A stretch of 64,000 bases of DNA, taken from the NCBI RefSeq assembly GCF_031143425.1, contig NC_090451.1:662684575-662748574 (forward strand), read 5' to 3'. The DNA comes from Pleurodeles waltl (lineage: Eukaryota > Chordata > Amphibia > Caudata > Salamandridae). A program made the translations under genes and the position numbers. Within the stretch, counting starts at the first letter, position 1; every line of letters starts with the position of its first letter. The notes beneath the pieces are model-generated. The model was given only the letters and a program-made list of their open reading frames with translations, was not told the DNA's origin and made no database searches. Shown here piece after piece: positions 57,991 to 64,000 of the stretch.

Positions 57991-59610
57991 GATCAACGGA
58001 ATGGGAGGAAAGGCGTAAGCAAAGATGTCTGACCAGACTATCGAAAACGCATTCCCCCAAGATCCCTTTTGGTGATGCCAACTTGCGAAGAACTGGCATT
58101 TGGCGTTGTCCTTCTTCGCAAACAGATCCACTGTTGGTGTTCCCCACTGGGAAAGAATCTGGGTGAGTACCGTCTGGTCTAATTCCCACTCGTGGCATTC
58201 CGATTTCTGTCTGCTGAGTGCATCTGCTGCTTTGTTGTTTATTCCTGGCAAGTGCACCGCCGACAGTGTGACGCCTTGCTGCGAAGCCCAGTTCCAGATC
58301 GCTTGGGCTTCCCTGGAGAGGGTGAGAGATCTTGTACCTCCTTGTTTGTTGAGATAGTGCATCGTAGTGGTGTTGTCCGTTCTTATCACCACTCGCGATC
58401 CATGGATTCTTGGGAGAAACGCTTGTAAAGCAAGGTGCACTGCCCTGATTTCTAGCCAATTGATATGCCTTGATGCCAGATGAGTTGACCATCTGCCACT
58501 TATTTTCAGGTCCTGTAATACTGTGCCCCAGCCTTCCAGTGAGGCATCTGTTGTTATGGTCCACGGGGCTGGCTGTTGAAGAAACGAGAGACCGATTGAG
58601 AGATGATGCTTTTGAGACCACCACTTGAGAGTTTTGATCATTATCGGAGTAATTTGTATCTGGTCTTCGAAAGTTCCTGATACTTGAAGCCATTGACGGT
58701 TTAGCTGCTCCTGCAAGGGGCGCATCTTTAGCCGACACAGAGGGATCAGAGGTATGCATGAAGACATCATGCCCAATAGTGATTTGAAGAGACAGACTGT
58801 AACCTTTCGTCTTCTTTGTATGAAACTCCCTAGGGTTAGTAACCTTTGTTGTCTCTCTAATGTGGGACATGCGATGCCGGATTCCGTGTTCAGTTTTGCT
58901 CCCAGAAAAGTAATACTGCGGCCTGGTAGAGGGTTGGACTTCTCCCAGTTGATCGTGAATCCGAGATTGGTCAGCAAGGAAACGCACTTTCTTGTTGACT
59001 TGTGTGCTCCTGTGTAAGTCTTTGCCTTTATTAACCAGTCGTCTAAGTATGGAAAGACCTGGTGCTTTCTTCTCCTGAGAAAGGCTGCCACTGGTGCTAG
59101 GCATTTGGTAAATATTCTTGGGGCTGATTTGAGCCCGAAGGGAAGGACGCAATATTGATAATGGCTCCCGGCTACAGTAAATCTCAGATACTTTCTGTGG
59201 GCAGGGTGGATTGGTATGTGGAAGTATGCGTCCTTGAGGTCTAGCGATGACATAAAATCTCTTTGATTGAGACGCAGAAGGACGTCTTGCAGGCTGATCA
59301 TTCAAAACGATTGCTTCTTTAGGTATACATTTAGTTGCCTTAAATCGAGGATCGGTCTCCAATCCTTCCACTTTTTTCGAATTATGAAGAACCTGGAATA
59401 AAATCCTGTTAATCTTTGAACCCGCGGCACCTTCTCTATAGCTCCCTTGAGAAGGAGCTTGTAGACCTCTTCTTTGAGTTGTTGAGGGTATCTTGAAGGA
59501 GTCCTGCGGGGAGGGTTGGGGAGAGGTTTCTGGACAAATTCTAAAGTATGGCCCGTTCCACTAATTGTAGGACCCACTTGTCTGACGTAATGGTTTGCCA
59601 TTGACTGAGA
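57757..59610 (-). pseudogene. DIRS A reverse transcriptase-RNase H (ORF2), near intact
   Basis: A 514-codon frame (59301-57757) carries SSLDLKDAYFHIPIHPAH, VLPFGLKSAPRIFTKCLA, catalytic QVFPYLDDWLIKA, then RNase H with ITTDASLEGWG, WLEIRAVHLAL, VVIRTDNTTTMHYL and NKAADALSR. It ends with the DIRS-typical YAFPPIPLIPRVL linker. Just upstream in the same frame a TGA at 59304-59302 replaces an Arg codon. The N-terminal blocks (LLLKGAIEKVPR, WRPILDLRQLN) follow at 59601-59305. Near 59560 one frameshift separates these from the upstream segment that ends WQTITSDKWVLQLVE. A longer frame of 549 codons in another phase is a shadow. Confidence 0.92.
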
Positions 59611-59676
59611 AATAAGGAAATTCTTCCGCCCAGGGTGACAGGAGGAAGACTGGGCGTAGCCGGCGCCTCGAAGACA

Positions 59677-62043
59677 TCAGGTTCTACGAGCTGCATCCTT
59701 AGCAGGGCGGGTTGAGCGTCCACGGCCTGCCGGTGTATTATAGGCTGGTTGAGTCGGCTGTCTTTGGGAATAGTATGGCCGAAATTGTTGTGAAGATGAC
59801 GGATAGGAAGAGTATCTCTGTTGTTGATACCCTCCTCTGTAAGAGGGCTGGCCGCGCCCCCTAGGGCGAAAGGACGATTTCCGATATTGCAGGGTCCCTA
59901 GTGACCTTGCAGTGTCCGTGTCCGTTTTAATTGACTGTAGGGCTTCGTCCACATGTTTCCCAAATAACGCTTGGCCATCAAAGGGTAAGTCTAGGATCTT
60001 ATTCTGGACTTCTGGACGAAATGAGGTGGCTTTGAGCCAGCCCTGTCTTCTTAATACAGCAGCGCCTGCAAGCTGTCTGAAAGCAGTGGTCGCTATGTCC
60101 ATTGCGCAGTCTATAAGCTCTGCAGACGCGCGTTGACCCTCTTGCACAGTCTTATTTGCCTCTGATTTTACGTCTTCCGGCAGTTGACTAATGAAAGGTG
60201 CAATATCTGCCCAAAGCTGTCTGTCGTATCGAGACAAAATAGCCAAGGAGTTGGCAGCTCTAAGCACTAAGCTGGCCATAGAAGAAAATATTTTTCCTAT
60301 GTTGTCTAGCCTTCTACCCTCCTTATCTGGGGGCGCAGAAATTGGAGCCGAAGGATTCTTTGATCTTCTTTGAGCCGCTTGAGCTACTACGGAATCTGGA
60401 GGAGGATGGCCTGTCAAGCATGTTGGGGCATCATCGGGAGCTTTGTATTTCTTATCCAGACGTAGTAAAACTGCTGTGACTGTTGATGGATTAGTCATGA
60501 CTTTAAGGCCTTCTTCCCACAAGTAGTTCATCATCGGGATGGAACGCACAGACTTCTGGAAGGGCTCTTTAAAATCATAAAGGAAACAATCTGTTTGCTT
60601 CGTAGGTAGCGGTAATGCAAAGCGCTTGGCTGCCCTCTCTAAGAGATTGTGAAAACCTCCAATGTCTTCAGGTGGGGACTCCACCTTCGAATGAGAAGGA
60701 GAAGATGGAGCAGGAATAATATACTCGCCCCACTCTGAGTGAGCATCTATGAGCTCTCCTTCTTCTTGATCTCCATCTGAAATGTCAGTGTCCTGGGGAA
60801 TTGTCATGTCTGGGGTAGCCACATCTGTGAGATGCAAAGTCGTCCGTCTTTGATGTGGAGTAGAAGGACCAGAAATGGGCGATGGATGAGGCTGTTCTCC
60901 TTGTGGAGGAAACCTTCTGTTATAATCCACCAACATGGCTCTAAGGCCAGTAAGCAGGTCGGAAGGGATATACGTTCCCTGTTGATACTGCTGATGCTCC
61001 AAGGAAGCCTGGGGATCATAAGCTTCCTCATATTCCTCCTCTTCCTGATATTTTACATTCAATTCAGAGGGGCTGTGGGCCGTACCAAAAGGCCCATCTT
61101 CGTCTGAATCATCATCTCCCTCCAAAAGATGTACTGGTACCAGGGAGGATACCTTACTAGGTGAAGTGTGGGTTGGAGTTAATGTTTCTGTTCTTTTTTG
61201 GTATTTTTTCCTCGTCGACGGTGTCGTCGACGATCTCGTCGACGACGTGTAAACTGACTTTGTCGTAGACGGTGCCGTCGATGCTGGACGCACTGTTATT
61301 TTAATAGCCGCAAGCTTCGCCGACGAGTCTACCGTCGACGAAGTCCTCGTCGACGGTAAAGCTGATACTGACAGCGCCGTGGACGATGACGAGGTGTAGA
61401 CGGTCGTCGACGCTGAAGTCGTCGTAGTTCTCGTCAACGGTGGTGTACTCATCGACGAAGCCGTGGACGACGGAACACCTAAAGTAGTTGGAGTCGTCGG
61501 CAATGCGCCCACCGACGGTGCCGTCGACGGGGAATCCGTCGACGAGGCCTTTTTTCCAGTCACAGAAGATGGCTTTTTGAAAGGCACAGATGGTGGAACA
61601 GATGAGGATTTCCTGTGCCTCTCAGAACTGGAAGAATGTTTTTTCCCCTCTTTACTTGAGAGTCTAGTTGGGGAAGAAGATGGGCTGCGACCCTTATAAG
61701 ACCCTGAAGCAGTCTTTTTGAGGGCTTTCCTTGAGGTTTGTGAGGGAGATCTAGAGCATGATCTTGCTCTTTTAGTTGATCTCTTGGAAGTGGATGATTC
61801 CTCACTCTCAGAATCAGAAACTGGATCCTTCCTATGCTTCAGTTTCTGCAGCCATATTAGTAATCTGCCTTCTCTATCCTTTAAAGTTTTAGAAGAAAAA
61901 GTACGGCAAATCTTACAGTCCTTGGCTGAATGATCTGGATAGAGGCAGTAAATGCAGTCTTGATGAGGATCTTCAGAATGAAGTCTTTTCTTCCCACAAG
62001 TCTTGCAGTCTCTAAAGAGACTTTTCTTTTCCTTGTCAGACAT
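59677..62043 (-). CDS. DIRS A ORF1, gag-like protein, 788 aa, intact
   Basis: A full open frame starts MSDKEKKSLFRDCKTCGKKR. Residues 13-46 hold three CxxC pairs (C13/C16, C30/C33, C43/C46), likely zinc-binding. They are followed by a basic Ser/Arg-rich segment (about 70-160), a long Ser/Thr/Pro-rich low-complexity tract (about 160-290), an acidic patch (DDDSDEDGPF, EEEEYEEAYD), and a conserved C-terminal domain (about 470-720). A Gly/Arg/Tyr/Gln-rich tail closes it. The Cys motif is not the retroviral CCHC knuckle. By position it is the DIRS structural protein. It is the only complete transposon gene in the window. Confidence 0.92.
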   Translation of the reverse strand: MSDKEKKSLFRDCKTCGKKRLHSEDPHQDCIYCLYPDHSAKDCKICRTFSSKTLKDREGRLLIWLQKLKHRKDPVSDSESEESSTSKRSTKRARSCSRSPSQTSRKALKKTASGSYKGRSPSSSPTRLSSKEGKKHSSSSERHRKSSSVPPSVPFKKPSSVTGKKASSTDSPSTAPSVGALPTTPTTLGVPSSTASSMSTPPLTRTTTTSASTTVYTSSSSTALSVSALPSTRTSSTVDSSAKLAAIKITVRPASTAPSTTKSVYTSSTRSSTTPSTRKKYQKRTETLTPTHTSPSKVSSLVPVHLLEGDDDSDEDGPFGTAHSPSELNVKYQEEEEYEEAYDPQASLEHQQYQQGTYIPSDLLTGLRAMLVDYNRRFPPQGEQPHPSPISGPSTPHQRRTTLHLTDVATPDMTIPQDTDISDGDQEEGELIDAHSEWGEYIIPAPSSPSHSKVESPPEDIGGFHNLLERAAKRFALPLPTKQTDCFLYDFKEPFQKSVRSIPMMNYLWEEGLKVMTNPSTVTAVLLRLDKKYKAPDDAPTCLTGHPPPDSVVAQAAQRRSKNPSAPISAPPDKEGRRLDNIGKIFSSMASLVLRAANSLAILSRYDRQLWADIAPFISQLPEDVKSEANKTVQEGQRASAELIDCAMDIATTAFRQLAGAAVLRRQGWLKATSFRPEVQNKILDLPFDGQALFGKHVDEALQSIKTDTDTARSLGTLQYRKSSFRPRGRGQPSYRGGYQQQRYSSYPSSSQQFRPYYSQRQPTQPAYNTPAGRGRSTRPAKDAARRT
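61200..61545. repeat. GTCGACG-rich tract in DIRS A ORF1
   Basis: GTCGACGG, TCGTCGACGA and similar words recur throughout this part of the Ser/Thr-rich coding tract. They are less regular than in element B. In the ORF1 frame they encode Ser/Thr/Val/Pro runs. Confidence 0.8.
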
Positions 62044-62147
62044 AGTTGAAAAATAGCTGACAAATCAAAATAATTGAGTTTCTCTGAGAGAAAAAGAGCT
62101 GAATAAAGGTGTGAAAACAGAGCAGAGCTCTGAGGAGACTCCCTAGC

Positions 62148-62405
62148 ACGACGTGCGGTAGAAAATCTGAGGTGCTAGAGCTTCTCTCAGGAGGTTCTGA
62201 AGGGTGCTGTCGCCTGATTGGTGGAGGATCAAGTTTGGTCCTTTTCACAAAATGACTCTGATAGACTATCAAATTGAAGAGGCCTAGGGCCTTTTTCTCT
62301 TCAATATGTTTTAACATTACTTATGAAAATTTATACCGGGACTCCCATCTCGACGGCGGGGAATGATTCAAGCATGTGAATCTATGAAAGTTCCAATACT
62401 GCAGT
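62148..62405. repeat. DIRS A 5' inverted terminal repeat
   Basis: The sequence is the inverse of 55840-56100, ending TCTATGAAAGTTCCAATACT then GCAGT next to element B sequence. It also holds the 5' noncoding leader upstream of the ORF1 start at 62043. A promoter is expected in the DIRS leader but no TATA box is obvious. Confidence 0.92.
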
Positions 62406-62709
62406 AAGCATGGATTGTAAATCCTGGATTAAGGAGGAAGGCATTTGTACAGTATCTCTGTGTTGAGGCTCTCGTGTTTTGTAATATTGTTCCTGATGAG
62501 AGTAGTATGGTTGGTACTGTTCATACTCATCCTCTTCATCCTCATCTTGGTACTTGACATGGAGCTGTGAGGGGCTATGTGCATCTCCGAAAGGACCTTC
62601 GTCAGATTCCTCCCAGTCAAGAAGATGACTGGGTACTAAAGCCGACACCTTGTTTGGAGATGTGTCAGTTGGATAAATGTCCGGTGCAGGTAGAGATCTG
62701 ATCCTGACC

Positions 62710-63128
62710 ATGGCTCGGAGATCTGGAGACCTGGAAGAGGCAGGAGTGGCCTCAATCTGTCTACTAGGCACCAGTGCTGTCGATGGCGTGAACGTTGATG
62801 CAGCCGTGGATGGTACAGATTTTTCCGTCGACGGTGGTCTCGTCGACGGTGGTCTCGCCGACGGTGGTGTCGTCGACGGTAGTGTCGTCGACGGTAGTGA
62901 CTTCGTCGAGGATGGCTCGGAGATCTGGAGACCTGGAAGAGGCAGGAGTGGCCTCAATCTGTCTACTAGGCACCAGTGCTGTCGATGGCGTGAACGTTGA
63001 TGCAGCCGTGGATGGTACAGATTTTTCCGTCGACGGTGGTCTCGTCGACGGTGGTCTCGCCGACGGTGGTGTCGTCGACGGTAGTGTCGTCGACGGTAGT
63101 GTCGTCGACGGTAGTGACTTCGTCGAGG
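62710..63128. repeat. Tandem duplication, 202 and 217 bp
   Basis: Copy one (62710-62911) and copy two (62912-63128) both start ATGGCTCGGAGATCTGGAGA and end CTTCGTCGAGG. By eye they are identical except for one extra 15-base GTCGTCGACGGTAGT unit in copy two. The duplication lies in the low-complexity part of element B ORF1. Confidence 0.95.
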
Positions 63129-63400
63129 ATGTCTTCTTTGACGGTATCTCCGTCGATGGCGAAAGCGCCGATGACAATGGCGTTGCTGACGTTATAGTCG
63201 ACGGGGCAGTCGTCGACGGTGTTGCAACCGACAATGTTTTTACTATACTCGTCGACGGAGTTTTGAGAGAGGGAATAGGATCCCTTACCGTCGATGTTAA
63301 GGTAGTGGACGCTGACGACTGTCTCGTCGACGATATAGTGGAGACGGTAGTTGTTGGTACCGTCGTCGCAGTCGTCGACGGTGTTGTTGTCGATCTAATT
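62818..63400. repeat. GTCGACGGT array in DIRS B ORF1
   Basis: Fifteen-base units such as GTCGTCGACGGTAGT recur with a TCGA palindrome in each. In the ORF1 frame they encode Pro-Ser-Thr-Thr repeats. On the opposite strand the same palindromic units leave an open frame of Val-Asp-Gly repeats (62795-63454), which is a shadow. Confidence 0.88.
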
Positions 63401-64000
63401 TTTAGAGTCATTTTTCCAGAAGTGGAAGGCTCTGAGGAAGGAGATAGACGGTAGGACTCCTTCTTTTGAAGAGGAGAGGAAGGCTCAGAGGAGACTGAAG
63501 TCTGTAAGCCCTTCCCCATGATGTGATTTCTGCCTCTTCCTGGATTTTTCTGTGTGGCCCAGGTCTCAGATCTGGACCTTTTGTGTGTCCTCTCTGACCC
63601 ACTCTCCTCACCTGAAGTACAGGATTTGGCCTGTAACCATGTCAGGAGCCTGCCCTCACGGTCTCTGAGGGTCTTTGTGGAGAAGGTGCGACATATTTTG
63701 CAGTCCTTAACCTGGTGTTGTGGGTAGAGACAATACAAACAGTCTTTATGTGGGTCATCCACATGGAGCCTTTTCTTTCCACAGGTCTTGCAAGGGCGGA
63801 ATAGGCCTTTTCTAGAAGAATCCGACATATTTTCAACTCTTTTGAGAGAAAAAATTCTGAAGTAGAAGAAAAACTGAGCAGAGCTCAGGGAGACTCCCTT
63901 CACACGACGTGCGGTAGAAAATCTGAAGAAGGGAGCTTCTCTGGAGAAGGTTCTAGAGGGTGCTGGTGCCTGATTGGACAGCAGGCAGGTTTGGGTCCTT

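Larger units (their letters stand above)
55813..62405 (-). mobile_element. DIRS element A, full length, nested in B
   Basis: About 6.6 kb with complete DIRS layout on the minus strand: 5' terminal repeat (62405-62148), ORF1, RT/RNase H, recombinase, internal complementary region (56290-56175), 3' terminal repeat (56100-55813). It interrupts ORF1 of element B. A CTT trinucleotide (minus strand) lies at both junctions and also in the circle junction preserved in its internal complementary region. This fits recombinase insertion without a longer target duplication. Few defects (a frameshift and three stops) make it the youngest copy here. Confidence 0.95.
62406..63828 (-). pseudogene. DIRS B ORF1 (gag-like), N-terminal half, frameshifted
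   Basis: The start MSDSSRKGLFRPCKTCGKKR at 63828 matches element A; a Met 25 codons upstream is less likely because the extra residues have no counterpart. Three CxxC pairs, a Ser/Thr/Pro-rich tract and then two copies of a tandem duplication follow. The duplication is 202 bases, not a multiple of three, so the frame from the start ends in nonsense at 62764. The correct continuation (SPNKVSALVPSHLL, then LIQDLQSML) is in another frame to 62406. There element A interrupts it. Confidence 0.9.
49578..64000. other. THBS3 intron, at least 14.4 kb, upstream end outside window
   Basis: The interval is filled by the hairpin-chain element (50017-50579) and nested DIRS elements A and B. Non-transposon sequence is limited to 49578-50016 and 50580-50764, where nothing else was seen. 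No exon for the type III repeats is visible. Confidence 0.75.
62406..64000 (-). mobile_element. DIRS element B, 5' segment, runs off window
   Basis: This is the upstream part of element B: N-terminal ORF1 (62406-63828) and leader with the beginning of the 5' terminal repeat (63905-64000). The repeat is the inverse of 50945-51060, which proves that this segment and 50765-55812 are one element. About 170 bases of the terminal repeat lie beyond the window. Confidence 0.92.

Noticed and set aside
57722..59371. Open frame of 549 codons on the minus strand, longer than the RT frame it overlaps
   Set aside because: It contains none of the RT or RNase H motifs over most of its length and is a phase-shifted shadow; only its last part joins the recombinase frame.
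62795..63454. Plus-strand open frame of 219 codons rich in Val-Asp-Gly
   Set aside because: It is the antisense of the palindromic GTCGACGG array in the DIRS B ORF1.
1..64000. CRISPR arrays, bacterial operons, tRNA or rRNA genes
   Set aside because: The introns, splice sites and transposon types are vertebrate; tandem repeats here lack regular spacers, and no tRNA or rRNA was recognised.

Overview
The window is a gene-poor piece of a very large, repeat-rich vertebrate genome. Three things point to a salamander, most likely a newt: intact and decayed DIRS tyrosine-recombinase retrotransposons, hairpin-rich MITEs, and the last five exons of one thrombospondin gene spread over 27 kb. This is inference from content; a lungfish or other giant-genome vertebrate cannot be excluded.

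The only host gene recognised is the 3' end of a subgroup-B thrombospondin on the minus strand, best matching THBS3. Its exons lie at 49529-49577, 38144-37948, 33790-33618, 23980-23841 and 22965-22907 (stop at 22909-22907). Splice phases agree at every junction and the exons total 618 coding bases (205 residues plus stop), all in the C-terminal lectin-like domain. A decayed partial copy of the second exon lies 168 bp downstream of the real one. Upstream exons are outside the window.

Positions 1-22.9 kb lie 3' of the gene. They hold several degenerate minisatellites (1-240, 1060-2545, 3060-3390, 10421-10620, 15990-17450), a decayed Ty3/gypsy pol relic (11235-12270, plus strand) and otherwise unrecognised sequence. 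The introns hold a CpG-rich island (29050-29900), minisatellites, short MITEs, an ITR-only DIRS palindrome (35004-35165), and two MITE-like elements built as chains of hairpins (39167-39832 and 50017-50579).

From 39.8 kb to the right edge the DNA is mostly DIRS, always on the minus strand like the host gene. Element C (39834-44000) is internally deleted. D (45440-47515) and F (47700-48700) are old relics. B (50765 to beyond 64000) is split by a younger full-length element A (55813-62405) inserted in its ORF1. A and B each show inverted terminal repeats, an internal complementary region that records the circle junction, a gag-like ORF1, RT/RNase H and a tyrosine recombinase. ORF1 of A is open over 788 codons; the other genes of A and B carry stops or frameshifts.
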